Shown piece after piece: positions 7,937-17,833 of a stretch of 64,000 nt of DNA (positions are counted from its first letter, which is position 1; each line of letters starts with the position of its first letter). The DNA is from an uncultured Anaerotruncus sp. Lineage in GTDB: Bacteria > Bacillota > Clostridia > Oscillospirales > Acutalibacteraceae. A model generated the notes under the pieces. It ran no database searches. It saw only the letters and a program-made list of their open reading frames with translations, and was not told the origin of the DNA. The stretch lies in the NCBI GenBank assembly GCA_900539775.1, contig UQDL01000006.1, positions 55,026-119,025 on the forward strand, in the 5' to 3' direction. Position numbers and translations under genes: made by a program.

Positions 7937-10009
7937 TCATTTTTTATTTTTACCGAAGATTTTCCGCAGTTTCATCCAAATGCGATAAACTCGGCTGCTT
8001 TTGATTGCCTTTAGTTCGGCAACGAGCAGCTGCTTTTCGGAATTTATTTTATTTTTTTCAGATTCAAGGCGTTTTATTTTTTCACCGCGCTCTGATTTTT
8101 CTTTATAAGTTTGGTGAAGCCTTGCATTAAGCTCTGATTTTTCCTTATAGGATTTATTAAGCTTGTTATTCGTTTGCAATTCCCTTTTGCGCAAATATTC
8201 TGCATAATCCGCAAGATTTTCAACACTGCTCATATCAATTTCGCTTTTTTCAAAAAGTCGTTCAAGCACAACATCCCTGCCGAATTCCATGCTGAGATAA
8301 TTCTTTACGGCTGCATACTGAACATCATTTTGATTTTTGCCGACATTAACGGAAAACAGCGAATTATTTTGAGGTGCGGAATAATGGAGATAAAACTTAT
8401 CATATGCACACACCGATTTTGTTTTATTGGCAAGCTGCATAAGATGAAGCCAAACATCATCGGCATTTGGGCAAAGAGAAACTATTTTTTCTTTATCAAA
8501 CGCTCTTGAATCAAGAGAATGAGGCGGATAAAGAGTGCCGGCTCCGCTTGTTAAAAAGATTTGATAAGCCGGGGTAAGCAATTTTTCCGTATATTGCATT
8601 ATCCAATGATTATAATTTAAAACACTGCCGTTTTGGCGATCTGCAACAACAACATGGCATCGCATACCGGAAACACAATTCGGAAAGCACAGATAAGAAT
8701 AATAGAGCTTTTCAACCATTTCCGGAGGGTAATGCAAATCATCATCAACGGTTATTATTATATCATCGGGATTTTGCTGCATTATGTAGAAATACTTCTT
8801 ATGCGAGCGCAAATCAGAAGGACACCAATTTATGCGAACAAGGCCTTTTTCTTTTCTTTCAATCAAATTTTGCGGCAAATCCTGCTCTTTTTGCGGAAAT
8901 TGGCTTTCTGCCAAATTCAAAACCACCTCATCGGCGGGCATTGTCTGTGCCGCAATATCATCAATAACGCTAAACACATAAGGAATACGCTCCGGATAAG
9001 TGGTAAGAGAAACTATAATTTTTCTTGATTTAAGAGCAAGCATTTCATCATAAGAATGATTTTTTATGCTTTCATAAAGCGGAAAAAGGCGTTTATCGGT
9101 AAGTTCACCGGGTTTTAGCTGCGCAAGAGGCGAAGCATTAAAGCGTGAATGAATATATTCATAGAACTCTTTAACCTGCGGCATAGTAAAATCCGAAGTG
9201 AAATTCAAAAATCCGAAGCAGAAATTTTGCACATCAAAATTACGAACAGATGAAATCAATTCATCTGCATAAGGTAATGCGGCAACACGCTTTTCAGTGC
9301 TTTCAACCGCAGTGCGAACATTTAAAACATTTTTACTGTTTTTGCTTACAGTACCGGAATGGCCGACTCTGTAATAGAGCAAAGCGTTATCAAGAAAAGC
9401 AATTTTAGAAGCATAAACATTGCAGAGAGCAGAAAAAGTGACATCATCCGAAGTGGTCAAATTTAAAAATTTGATACCGTTATCAAGCAAACTGCGGCGA
9501 ATCAATTTATTCCACGGCACAACATTAACAAGGCTTAAAATTGAATCCGGATAATCCTTATATGAAACAACAGCATCTGAATTTAATACAACATTCTTGT
9601 TATATCCGCTTTTGAATTGCTTAGTTTTAACATCGTCATTAACAAAAGTGTAGCCATGAAATGCAACCAAATCCGCATCGGTTTCACAGGCACGGTTATA
9701 TGCCTTTTCAATTAAATTCGGCGCTGCTATATCATCACTGTCAAGAAAATAAACATATTTTCCTTTTGAAGCGGCGAGACCGGCATTTCTTGCGGCACCT
9801 CCGCCTGCATTTTTTTGTGTGATAATTCTGATGCATGAATTATCGGCCTGAAGTGTTTTTAATATTTCCGGCGAAGAATCTGTTGAGCCATCATCCACGC
9901 AGATAATTTCAATATTTTTATATGTTTGAGAAAGTGCGCTTTGCACACATTCCTCAAGATATTTTTCGGCATTATAAACAGGAATAACAATTGAAACTAA
10001 ATCATTCAT
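7937..10009 (-). CDS. Two-module glycosyltransferase (GT2 plus second GT-A-like domain)
   Basis: 690 aa from the ATG at 10009 (GGAAAGG 10 nt upstream); a longer frame exists but its extra 18 residues are Arg/Cys-rich and unsupported. Residues 1-~110 form a classic GT2 domain (VSIVIPVYNAEKYLEECV, then DDGSTD and FLDSDD). A second module (~320-560) starts IIVSLTTYPERIPYV and contains VDDDL, the nucleotide-sugar/metal motif of a GT-A fold, followed by a region typical of polysaccharide-cluster enzymes. Residues ~615-675 are a charged coiled coil with repeated YKEKSE units, probably for oligomerisation. No transmembrane helices, so cytosolic or peripheral. Donor and acceptor are unknown; it probably supplies the neighbouring YfhO-like protein. 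Confidence 0.8.
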   Translation of the reverse strand: MNDLVSIVIPVYNAEKYLEECVQSALSQTYKNIEIICVDDGSTDSSPEILKTLQADNSCIRIITQKNAGGGAARNAGLAASKGKYVYFLDSDDIAAPNLIEKAYNRACETDADLVAFHGYTFVNDDVKTKQFKSGYNKNVVLNSDAVVSYKDYPDSILSLVNVVPWNKLIRRSLLDNGIKFLNLTTSDDVTFSALCNVYASKIAFLDNALLYYRVGHSGTVSKNSKNVLNVRTAVESTEKRVAALPYADELISSVRNFDVQNFCFGFLNFTSDFTMPQVKEFYEYIHSRFNASPLAQLKPGELTDKRLFPLYESIKNHSYDEMLALKSRKIIVSLTTYPERIPYVFSVIDDIAAQTMPADEVVLNLAESQFPQKEQDLPQNLIERKEKGLVRINWCPSDLRSHKKYFYIMQQNPDDIIITVDDDLHYPPEMVEKLYYSYLCFPNCVSGMRCHVVVADRQNGSVLNYNHWIMQYTEKLLTPAYQIFLTSGAGTLYPPHSLDSRAFDKEKIVSLCPNADDVWLHLMQLANKTKSVCAYDKFYLHYSAPQNNSLFSVNVGKNQNDVQYAAVKNYLSMEFGRDVVLERLFEKSEIDMSSVENLADYAEYLRKRELQTNNKLNKSYKEKSELNARLHQTYKEKSERGEKIKRLESEKNKINSEKQLLVAELKAIKSSRVYRIWMKLRKIFGKNKK

Positions 10010-10067
10010 AAACCGGCAACCTTTCCGCCGCAAAGCACATCTGAGCAAAGCGGCAACACACATATCT

Positions 10068-10096
10068 ATATTATCACATTATAATTTAATAAGCAA
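10068..10096 (-). promoter_or_regulatory. Probable promoter of the glycosyltransferase-yfhO operon
   Basis: Minus strand: TTGCTT (10096-10091), 17-nt spacer, TAATAT (10073-10068), about 60 nt before the ATG at 10009. Confidence 0.5.
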
Positions 10097-10142
10097 CAAA
10101 AATAAGGTGTCTTCTTTCACTAAACAAATAATTAAAGCATTG

Positions 10143-11336
10143 TTATTTTGAAGCTTCAAGCATTGTTTGGGCAAAAACAGCATAACCCTTTTGAGGATTT
10201 TCAACAATCACATGAGTTATTGCGCCGATCAACTTTCCGTTTTGAATAATCGGTGTTCCGCTCATTCCTTGCACAATGCCGCCGGTTTTTTCCAACAAAC
10301 GGTTGTCCGTAATTTTGATTACCATATTTTTTTCACCGTCTGTGTAAAAAATCTTTAATATTTCAGCAGAATAAACCTGCGGACCGTTTTCATCAACCGT
10401 TGTTATTATCTGGCAAAAGCCCTTTTGCACTTCTTGCGGCAGGGCAACCTTATATTCGCTGCATTTAGAAAGATCCTGCTTTTCGTTATAATCGCCATAT
10501 ATACCCATATTTTTATTATCTTTCAAAGTTCCGATAACCTTATTTGAAAAATCACAGCAAATTGAGCCGGTTTGCTTAGCAGATGATTTTGAAACAGAAG
10601 TAACGGTTGTTTGCACGGCTTGGCCGTTTAAAATAGGAATAAGTTCACCTGTATCCACATCCGTAATAGGATGACCGAGTGCGGCTATTTTTCCGCTTGA
10701 CGGATTAAAAAAAGTAATTGTGCCTATGCCTGCCGTTGAATCACGCACCCATATCCCCGCCTTATATTTTCCTTCATTCTGAACAAAAATCGGTGTTAAA
10801 ACAACATTTACAAAGTTGTTTGCGCGCTTTAGCTTAATCTTATAAGGCAAGCCGTTATTATCGTTTAAAATATCCTGCACCTTTTCCGATGAATAAACCC
10901 TTTCGCCGTTTATTGAAACAATAATGTCCCCCACTTCTATACCGGCATTTCGTGCCGGATTAAACCTTTTACCGTCTGCCTCAATATCTTTAGTGCCTAC
11001 AACCATAACACCGTCAGCATACAATTTTATTCCGAAAGAATTGCCGGAAACAAGAACGGTATCCTCTGAAACATTTCTTACAACCTCACTTTTAACCGGG
11101 ATAACACCTAAAACGGATAGTTCCTTAACCTCAAAGCCGACTGATTGAGCACTTTGATTATCAACGCTTCTGTCATCATCCGAAGTAAGATAAAAAATAT
11201 CATCAATAACACCCACCGAATCATTTTTTATATAAAACTCATCCGGATAAACAGCGTTTGCATATGCCACTGTGCCCATAATGACGGCAACGGCAAGCGC
11301 AACAGCTGCATTTAAAATACGAATAAAATTTTTCAT
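10143..11336 (-). CDS. spoIVB: Stage IV sporulation protein B (SpoIVB, S55 peptidase)
   Basis: 397 aa. SpoIVB is secreted from the forespore into the intermembrane space, where it triggers pro-sigma-K processing through SpoIVFA cleavage. Residues 5-26 are a signal/anchor helix. A PDZ domain lies at ~95-185 (ARNAGIEVGDIIVSINGE). The S55 protease domain carries ALGHPITDVDTGE with the catalytic His, and GMSGTPIIQNGKLIGAITH with the catalytic Ser; Bacillus has GMSGSP there. ATG at 11336 is chosen over an upstream frame start because GGTGAT sits 3 nt before it and the signal helix begins directly. It lies just beyond the pfkA terminator. No sigma-G-like promoter could be confirmed by eye. Confidence 0.93.
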   Translation of the reverse strand: MKNFIRILNAAVALAVAVIMGTVAYANAVYPDEFYIKNDSVGVIDDIFYLTSDDDRSVDNQSAQSVGFEVKELSVLGVIPVKSEVVRNVSEDTVLVSGNSFGIKLYADGVMVVGTKDIEADGKRFNPARNAGIEVGDIIVSINGERVYSSEKVQDILNDNNGLPYKIKLKRANNFVNVVLTPIFVQNEGKYKAGIWVRDSTAGIGTITFFNPSSGKIAALGHPITDVDTGELIPILNGQAVQTTVTSVSKSSAKQTGSICCDFSNKVIGTLKDNKNMGIYGDYNEKQDLSKCSEYKVALPQEVQKGFCQIITTVDENGPQVYSAEILKIFYTDGEKNMVIKITDNRLLEKTGGIVQGMSGTPIIQNGKLIGAITHVIVENPQKGYAVFAQTMLEASK

Positions 11337-11401
11337 ATAATCACCGATTATATTATTGCCGCAAATGCAAAGATTTAAAATTTGCAAAAATATGAAAAAA
11401 T

Positions 11402-11433
11402 TAAAAAAACCGCTCGCAAAAATGCGAACGGTT
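11402..11433 (-). terminator. Intrinsic terminator of pfkA
   Basis: 11-bp stem AACCGTTCGCA / TGCGAGCGGTT (minus strand, TTTT loop) running into a T-rich tract (11409-11402), 21 nt after the pfkA stop. Confidence 0.85.
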
Positions 11434-11453
11434 AAAAATAATTTATTAAGTAA

Positions 11454-12422
11454 TCAGATGGAAACTTCCATTGCAACCTGATAGAGATGCTCATCAATAT
11501 GCTTTTTCATATTAAGCGCTTCAAAAATATCGTAATCAACAACATCGCCCTTTTGGGAAGCAACAACGCGATTGCCGATATTCTTCATAAGAAGCTCTTT
11601 AACTGCATAGTTGCCCATACGGGTTGCCATAACGCGATCCTGAACGGTGGGCGAACCGCCGCGCTGAATATGACCGAGAATGCAGGCGCGTGATTCAACA
11701 CCTGTTTTCTCCTGTATTTCACTGGCAAGCTGAGTTACATCAACACCCACGCCCTCTGCAACAACAATAAGAAAGTGCTTTTTGTTTGCAAGCTGGGTGC
11801 GCTTCATTCTTTCTATAACATCCTTTTGAATGTCAAACTTAATTTCGGGAATCAAGATTGCGGTTGCACCGACAGCAATACCTGCGTTAAGCGCAAGATA
11901 ACCCGCACGGCGGCCCATAACCTCAACAACCGTGCAACGATCGTGGGATTCGGTGGTATCTCTTACCTTATCAACGCATTCCATAATGGTGTTAAGGCAG
12001 GTGTCATAGCCGATAGTATAATCGCAGCAAGCAATATCGTTATCAATCGTGCCGGGAATACCTACGCAGGGAATTCCTCTTTCCGAAAGATCGCGCGCGC
12101 CTCTGAAAGAGCCGTCGCCGCCGATAACAACAACGCCTTCGATACCATGCTTCTTACAGGTGGCAATAGCCTTTTGCATGCCCTCTTCAGTTGCAAATTC
12201 TGCGGAACGCGCACTGTAAAGCTTCGTGCCGCCTCTGTGAATAATGTCTGAAACAGAGCGAAGATCAAGTTCAACGAAGTCGCCGTTAATGAGGCCGTTA
12301 TAACCCCTGATAACACCGAGAACGCGAATACCGTTGACGCAAGCGGTTCTTACAACTGCACGAACTGCCGCGTTCATTCCGGGCGCATCGCCGCCGCTGG
12401 TTAAAACAGCAATAGTTTTCAT
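11454..12422 (-). CDS. pfkA: ATP-dependent 6-phosphofructokinase
   Basis: 322 aa, the usual length of bacterial PfkA. It phosphorylates fructose-6-phosphate to fructose-1,6-bisphosphate in glycolysis. Seen: TSGGDAPGMNA at the N-terminus, GGDGS near residue 103 (the Gly pattern of ATP- rather than PPi-dependent enzymes), the catalytic loop PGTIDND, and MGRRAG. Start ATG 12422 has a strong GAGGAGG 9 nt upstream. Its promoter lies between dnaE and pfkA. The neighbouring hprK, glucokinase and rapZ make this a carbon-flux region. Confidence 0.96.
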   Translation of the reverse strand: MKTIAVLTSGGDAPGMNAAVRAVVRTACVNGIRVLGVIRGYNGLINGDFVELDLRSVSDIIHRGGTKLYSARSAEFATEEGMQKAIATCKKHGIEGVVVIGGDGSFRGARDLSERGIPCVGIPGTIDNDIACCDYTIGYDTCLNTIMECVDKVRDTTESHDRCTVVEVMGRRAGYLALNAGIAVGATAILIPEIKFDIQKDVIERMKRTQLANKKHFLIVVAEGVGVDVTQLASEIQEKTGVESRACILGHIQRGGSPTVQDRVMATRMGNYAVKELLMKNIGNRVVASQKGDVVDYDIFEALNMKKHIDEHLYQVAMEVSI

Positions 12423-12511
12423 AATAACAGTCCTCCTCAATAATTACATACCAACAAAGTATAAATTACACTGATTACCTTTTAAGTATTATTATATAGG
12501 TAACCTTATAC

Positions 12512-12540
12512 ATTTTACTCAAAGCGGGTAAAAAAGTCAA
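12512..12540 (-). promoter_or_regulatory. pfkA promoter
   Basis: Minus strand: TTGACT (12540-12535), 17-nt spacer, TAAAAT (12517-12512), giving an AT-rich leader of about 85 nt. Within the leader GGTTACC and GGTAATC form an imperfect inverted repeat that could be an operator or a hairpin. Confidence 0.6.
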
Positions 12541-12555
12541 TACCAATAATCATAA

Positions 12556-15500
12556 TCATTCAATTACAGCCACATTTTCTTGACCGAGCAGGCGCCCAAG
12601 CTCGCCTAACATAGTTTTATTCGGCTGAACAAACATTGAGCGCGGCTGAAGCTCATAATGCTTTTTATCAAGATAATAATAGTAAAGCGGCATATCGCCC
12701 TCGAATATTGAAGCGATTACGGTTGCTTTTTTTATGCGCTCGTCGTTTTCCGAGGAAAAGCGCAGAAAAAGCCCCCTTTTTTTGCTTTTATTTTGCGGAA
12801 GAGAAGTTTGATTATATACTTTTTGCGGCTGCTTGGCAGCCATTTTTCCTTTTGCCGGGCGAGAATTTGAATCAGGCGCAGCATAGATAACATTGGCAAG
12901 GATTTTAGGCTCTTTTTCTTCTTCAACGGAAAGTGTGCCGAAAACAGTTATAACACCGGATGGGATTATATAGCGAGAGCAAGCCTGAAGCACCTTTGGA
13001 AAAACAACAATTTCAACGGAACCGAGCATATCTTCCACCGTAACAAAAGCCATATTCTGCCCTGCTTTTGTTTGCTTTATTGTTATATTGGTTATAATTC
13101 CGCAGAGAGCAACCTCATCACCGTCTTTATAAACCGAAAGAGGGTTATTTTCCGCTTCAAGCAAATCTGCCGTGCGAGCATAGCCAAGCTTTTCTATAAG
13201 CTCGTTGTATTTATCAAGAGGATGCCCCGACAGATAAAGCCCCGTCATTTCCTTTTCCATTTTCAGAAGTTCTGAACGGGGAAATTCCGGCACATCCGGC
13301 ATTTCAAATTCAACTCCGAATGAATCATCTCCGCCAAGATCAAAAAAGCCTACCTGCCCATACATGGTTTTGCGCCTTATATCATCAAGATTGCTGACGA
13401 GCGGCGGCAGGGCCTGAAGCATTTGGCGGCGATTTGCGCCGAGGGAATCAAGGGCACCGCAACGAATCAGGCTTTCTGCAGCACGGCGATTAAAATGCGC
13501 CGTTTGCAATCTTGCGCAGAAATCATAAAGACTTTTGTATTTTCCGTTTTCACGCTCTTTTATAATATCGTTTATAAATTCCGAGCCTATATTTTTTATT
13601 CCCAGCAAGCCGTAATTAACAACATTTCCGTTTGCCGAAAACCCTTTAACCGAGGTGTTTATATCAGGCACCGCAAGCTTTATTCCGAGCCTTTTGCATT
13701 CGGCAGTGTATCGTGCCACCTTATTTGAAGAATCAAGCACAGAGGTTAACAATGCCGCCATAAACTGAGCGGGATAATAGGTTTTTAAATAAGCCGTTCT
13801 GTATGCCACCAGAGCGTAACAGGCAGCATGGGATTTATTGAACGCATATTTGGCAAACTCTGACATTTGATCGAAAATTGCATTTGCCGTTTCGGCAGAA
13901 ATATTATTTTTGCCGCAACCCTCAACAAACGTTTTGCGTTCGGCCTCCATAACATCTTTTTTCTTTTTACTCATAGCACGGCGAACAACATCCGCACGGC
14001 CGTAAGAATAGCCTGCAAGAACACGGAATATTTGCATAACCTGTTCTTGATAAACAACACATCCGAAAGTATCCTTCAAAATCGGCTCAAGCAATTCTGT
14101 GGCATATTTAATTTTTTCCGGATGATGTGAGTTTTCTATAAAAGTATCTATCTGCTTTGCAGGCCCGGGGCGATAAAGCGAGGTAGCTGCTATCAAATGC
14201 TCAAGGCATGTAGGTTTTAAATTTGTGAGCATTTGCTTCATTCCGCTTGATTCAAATTGAAAAATTCCTTCTGTTTGCCCGCGGGCAAAAAGCTTATACA
14301 CATTTTGATCATCAATCGGAATTCTATTTATATCAATGCCGGCCTCGGTTGCGGCATCATTTATAACGGTAAGCGTGCGAAGACCGAGGAAATCCATTTT
14401 CAAAAGGCCAAGTTCCTCAAGTGTTGTCATAATATACTGCGTTACAACAAGGCCGTCATTAGTTGCAAGAGGAACATATGAAGACACAGGATCATGTGTG
14501 ATAACAACACCTGCGGCATGAGTTGAGGTATTACGTGGCATTCCCTCTATTTTGCGGGCAGTTTCAATCAGTTCTTTAACCTGACTGCTTTCATTCATAA
14601 GGCTGCGAAGCTGCGGCGATTTGCGAACAGCCTCATCAATAGTGATTTTAAAATCATTCGGCACAAGCTTTGCAACTGCATCAACCGAAGCATACGACAT
14701 ACCCATTGTTCTGCCAACATCACGAATTGCCGCACGAGTTTGCAAAGTGCCGAAGGTTACTATTTGAGCAACATGATCTGCACCGTATTTTTCAGTTACA
14801 TAATCAATAACCTCTTGGCGGCGTTCATAGCAAAAATCAATATCGAAATCAGGCATTGAAACCCTTTCGGGATTGAGAAAGCGCTCAAACAGCAAATTAT
14901 ATTTCATAGGGTCAAGATCTGTTATTCCTATGCAATACGCCGCAAGAGAACCTGCGCCGGAGCCTCTTCCGGGCCCAACGGGAATACCTTTACTTTTTGC
15001 AAAATGAACAAAATCCGAAACTATCAAATAATAATCCGTATAGCCCATTTTATCAACGGTTTGAAGCTCATATTCAAGGCGTTCTTCGTATTCCTTAGGC
15101 GGATTTTCGCCGTATCTTCTGTGAAGGCCGTTAAAACATTCCTGCCTGAAATAATCAAAATGGCTCATGGGGCTGTTTATTTCAAAATAAGGAAGCTTTG
15201 TGTTTCCGAATTCAAAATCAAAGTCACATTTTTCTGCAATAACGGCAGTGTTATCTATTGCCTGAGGCACATCGGCAAACATGCTTCGCATTTCTTGTTC
15301 GGATTTTAAATAGAATTCATCCGAATGAAATTCCAGGCCTGTATCCTCACCGAGAATATGATTTGTGGCAATGCAAATAAGCACCTGCTGCACCCTTGAA
15401 TCCGCTTTTTCTATATAATGCACATCGTTTGTGGCAACAACAGGAATTCCCGTATCTGCAGATATTCGCAAGATTCCGTCCTTAACCGTTTTCTGCTCAT

Positions 15501-16035
15501 CAATCCCGTGATCCTGAATTTCAAGATAATAATTACCGCTGCCGAAAACATCGCGGTGCCAGAGCGCCGCCGCCTTTGCCCCCTCATAATCTCTGGCAAG
15601 CAAACTTTGCGGTATTTCACCCGCAAGGCAGGCGGAAAGGCAAATCAGCCCCTCGTGATATTTTTCAAGAATATCGCGATCGATTCTCGGTTTATAATAA
15701 TAGCCCTCTGTGTAAGAAAGAGAAACAAGCTTTATCAGATTTTTATATCCGGTTTCGTTTTTACAAAGCAAAACAAGATGATTATATTCTTTATCAAGAG
15801 CCTTTTCCTTATCAAATCTTGTTCTTGGCGCAACATAGACTTCACAGCCGATAATGGGCTTTATTCCATGCTTTTTACATGCCTTATAAAAATCAACAGC
15901 CCCATACATATTACCGTGATCGGTAATTGCAAGAGACTGCATTCCCAATTCCTTTGCGCGCAAAACAAGCTGCTCGATTCGGCAAGCACCGTCAAGCAAA
16001 GAAAATTCCGTATGAAGATGAAGATGTGTAAACAT
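12556..16035 (-). CDS. dnaE: DNA polymerase III alpha subunit, DnaE type
   Basis: 1159 aa. In PolC-containing bacteria DnaE extends primers before hand-off to PolC and takes part in repair synthesis. The N-terminal PHP domain keeps all nine expected metal ligands: HLHLHTEF, ITDHG, GCEVYV, YNHLVLL, LSAC and NDVHY. The palm carries PDFDIDF with two catalytic aspartates, and a third falls in the KMDFLGLRTL region. After helix-hairpin-helix motifs come an OB fold (~residues 970-1050) and a C-terminal domain. Start ATG 16035 overlaps the whiA stop by one base (TAATG). Besides PolC at 48-52 kb this is the second family C polymerase in the window. Confidence 0.95.
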   Translation of the reverse strand: MFTHLHLHTEFSLLDGACRIEQLVLRAKELGMQSLAITDHGNMYGAVDFYKACKKHGIKPIIGCEVYVAPRTRFDKEKALDKEYNHLVLLCKNETGYKNLIKLVSLSYTEGYYYKPRIDRDILEKYHEGLICLSACLAGEIPQSLLARDYEGAKAAALWHRDVFGSGNYYLEIQDHGIDEQKTVKDGILRISADTGIPVVATNDVHYIEKADSRVQQVLICIATNHILGEDTGLEFHSDEFYLKSEQEMRSMFADVPQAIDNTAVIAEKCDFDFEFGNTKLPYFEINSPMSHFDYFRQECFNGLHRRYGENPPKEYEERLEYELQTVDKMGYTDYYLIVSDFVHFAKSKGIPVGPGRGSGAGSLAAYCIGITDLDPMKYNLLFERFLNPERVSMPDFDIDFCYERRQEVIDYVTEKYGADHVAQIVTFGTLQTRAAIRDVGRTMGMSYASVDAVAKLVPNDFKITIDEAVRKSPQLRSLMNESSQVKELIETARKIEGMPRNTSTHAAGVVITHDPVSSYVPLATNDGLVVTQYIMTTLEELGLLKMDFLGLRTLTVINDAATEAGIDINRIPIDDQNVYKLFARGQTEGIFQFESSGMKQMLTNLKPTCLEHLIAATSLYRPGPAKQIDTFIENSHHPEKIKYATELLEPILKDTFGCVVYQEQVMQIFRVLAGYSYGRADVVRRAMSKKKKDVMEAERKTFVEGCGKNNISAETANAIFDQMSEFAKYAFNKSHAACYALVAYRTAYLKTYYPAQFMAALLTSVLDSSNKVARYTAECKRLGIKLAVPDINTSVKGFSANGNVVNYGLLGIKNIGSEFINDIIKERENGKYKSLYDFCARLQTAHFNRRAAESLIRCGALDSLGANRRQMLQALPPLVSNLDDIRRKTMYGQVGFFDLGGDDSFGVEFEMPDVPEFPRSELLKMEKEMTGLYLSGHPLDKYNELIEKLGYARTADLLEAENNPLSVYKDGDEVALCGIITNITIKQTKAGQNMAFVTVEDMLGSVEIVVFPKVLQACSRYIIPSGVITVFGTLSVEEEKEPKILANVIYAAPDSNSRPAKGKMAAKQPQKVYNQTSLPQNKSKKRGLFLRFSSENDERIKKATVIASIFEGDMPLYYYYLDKKHYELQPRSMFVQPNKTMLGELGRLLGQENVAVIE

Positions 16036-16928
16036 TAGTTCAATTCCTCGGCCGTTTCAACAATTCTTTTGAGCCTGTGATTTATTCCGCTTCTGCTGAT
16101 AGGCGGCTGGCACATTTCTGCAAGCTCTGCAAGGCTTGAATCGGGGTTATCATACCTGAGTTGAGCCACGGATTCAAGATTTTCGCTTAAATATTCATGC
16201 CCCTTCAAAGACCATATTTTATCAATAGCCCTAAGCTGAATTGCCACTGCATTAACCATTTTATTTATATTTGCCGTTTCGCAATTTGCCTGCCTGTTTG
16301 CCTTATTTCTGAAATCTTTAACTATTTTTATATTCATCATTTCAAACATTGAATCTGAAGCACCCATAATATAGAGGCAATTTTCTATTGATTCGCTTTC
16401 TTTGAAATAGATGATGTTATATCCCTTTCGATTTGTGTATTTGGGATTAAGTTCTTTTTCATCAAGCAAGGTAAAAAGGCTTTTTGAAAGATTATGATAA
16501 GCAACCGTAAATTCAAGGTGATAATCCTTATGCGGATCAGAAACTGTGCCGCAAGAAAGAAATGCACCCGCGATAAATGCATTAACACAATCCTCACAAT
16601 CAAAATTTGCGTGATTTATTTTTATGCTTCCTACACCGTCATGCCCAAAGCTTTTTAGCAGCTTAGCACAATCCGAGCGATTTTTTACGGAAACGGTATA
16701 GTTTCTGCCGCCCGGCGAAACGGAGATTTCAGCATCTATGTTAAAAAGCCGAAGCAGCAGCCTGCCGTAAAGCTGAGCCGCCGCTTCATTTTCCGTTTGC
16801 AGGGAAACCGCTGCCGTTGAAAAGCTTCTGCCGAATATACACATACCGTAAAGCAACGCTTTATTACAACAGCTGTTTTCATATTCTTTTGTTACAAGTT
16901 CATTTTTTACCTGCATTGAAAAAGACAT
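16035..16928 (-). CDS. whiA: DNA-binding protein WhiA
   Basis: 297 aa. WhiA is a conserved Gram-positive DNA-binding regulator tied to sporulation in actinomycetes and to division and chromosome segregation in Firmicutes. It has a degenerate LAGLIDADG-homing-endonuclease-like N-terminal domain (AFIAGAFLSCGTVSDP near residue 120) and a C-terminal helix-turn-helix (SSLAELAEMCQPPISRSGINHRLKRI). ATG 16928 is preferred to an in-frame TTG 12 nt upstream because GGAATT lies at a suitable distance. It is coupled to dnaE by a TAATG overlap and lies 32 nt from the rapZ stop, the usual rapZ-whiA pairing. Confidence 0.95.
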   Translation of the reverse strand: MSFSMQVKNELVTKEYENSCCNKALLYGMCIFGRSFSTAAVSLQTENEAAAQLYGRLLLRLFNIDAEISVSPGGRNYTVSVKNRSDCAKLLKSFGHDGVGSIKINHANFDCEDCVNAFIAGAFLSCGTVSDPHKDYHLEFTVAYHNLSKSLFTLLDEKELNPKYTNRKGYNIIYFKESESIENCLYIMGASDSMFEMMNIKIVKDFRNKANRQANCETANINKMVNAVAIQLRAIDKIWSLKGHEYLSENLESVAQLRYDNPDSSLAELAEMCQPPISRSGINHRLKRIVETAEELN

Positions 16929-16960
16929 TTTTAATTCCAAACCTAAACAATAAATTCAAA

Positions 16961-17833
16961 TCAGGCTCTGTTTATATCCCTATGATTAACGGAAACATTA
17001 TCCCATTTCTTTTCGAAATGCTCTTTAAGAGCCTCTGCAATAGCAACAGAGCGGTGATTGCCGCCTGTGCAGCCTATGGCAAAAACTATTTGGCTTTTGC
17101 CCTCTTTAATATAAAGCGGATTAAGAAAATCCAACAAATCAATCAATTTGTTAAGAAGTTGCTTTGATTCTTCAAAAGAAAAAACATAATCACGCACTTC
17201 TTTATCAAGCCCTGTTTTGCTGCGAAGATTTTCAACCCAATAAGGATTCGGCAAGCAACGAACATCAATAACGAAATCCGCTTCAGACGGAATACCGTGC
17301 TTAAACCCAAAGGATTCAACATGAATATTCATAATATCCTTATCATCGCCAAGCAAAATTTGAGTGAGCCTTGTTCTGAGCTGATTACCCGTTAAATCGG
17401 AGCTGTCTATAACAAAATCAGCTTTGGAACGCAACGGAGACATAATCTCACGCTCAAAGGCAAGGGCCTGCGAAATATCGCCGTTAAATCTATCTGCATA
17501 AGGATGCTTTCTTCGAGTAAGCTTATAACGTTTAAGTGCAACATGCGTTTTAATATCAAGATAAACCACTTTAACTTGATAGCCCGTATTTTCAAGCTCA
17601 TCAAGAGTTTTTATTATTCCGCTGAAATTATCCGTTGAGCGAATATCAATAACAATGGCAACTTTGGAATATTCTTCTCTTTTTGAAATAAGCTCAACAA
17701 ATGTGCCGAGCAATACGGGAGGCATATTATCTATGCAGTAATAGCCAACATCCTCCATAAATCCCATTGCCGTTGATTTACCGGCACCGGAAAGTCCTGT
17801 TATAATAACTAATTCTTTTTGATTGCTAATCAT
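16961..17833 (-). CDS. rapZ: RNase adapter/nucleotide-binding protein RapZ (YvcJ)
   Basis: 290 aa. P-loop protein of the RapZ/YvcJ family: an sRNA and UDP-GlcNAc-pathway regulator in enterobacteria, a nucleotide-binding protein of unclear role in Firmicutes. The Walker A motif GLSGAGKST is at residues 13-21, followed by DVGYYCIDNMPP; the C-terminal domain has the family signature GCTGGNHRSVAIAE. Its ATG at 17833 shares one base with the murB stop, with GGTGAC 6 nt upstream. Its place between murB (UDP-MurNAc synthesis) and whiA suits an envelope-precursor link. Confidence 0.94.
   Translation of the reverse strand: MISNQKELVIITGLSGAGKSTAMGFMEDVGYYCIDNMPPVLLGTFVELISKREEYSKVAIVIDIRSTDNFSGIIKTLDELENTGYQVKVVYLDIKTHVALKRYKLTRRKHPYADRFNGDISQALAFEREIMSPLRSKADFVIDSSDLTGNQLRTRLTQILLGDDKDIMNIHVESFGFKHGIPSEADFVIDVRCLPNPYWVENLRSKTGLDKEVRDYVFSFEESKQLLNKLIDLLDFLNPLYIKEGKSQIVFAIGCTGGNHRSVAIAEALKEHFEKKWDNVSVNHRDINRA

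Noticed and set aside
11775..12251. 158-codon plus-strand ORF opposite pfkA
   Set aside because: Antisense shadow of a strongly supported gene; no SD or promoter.
15418..16038. 206-codon plus-strand ORF opposite dnaE
   Set aside because: Antisense shadow of the dnaE PHP-domain coding sequence.
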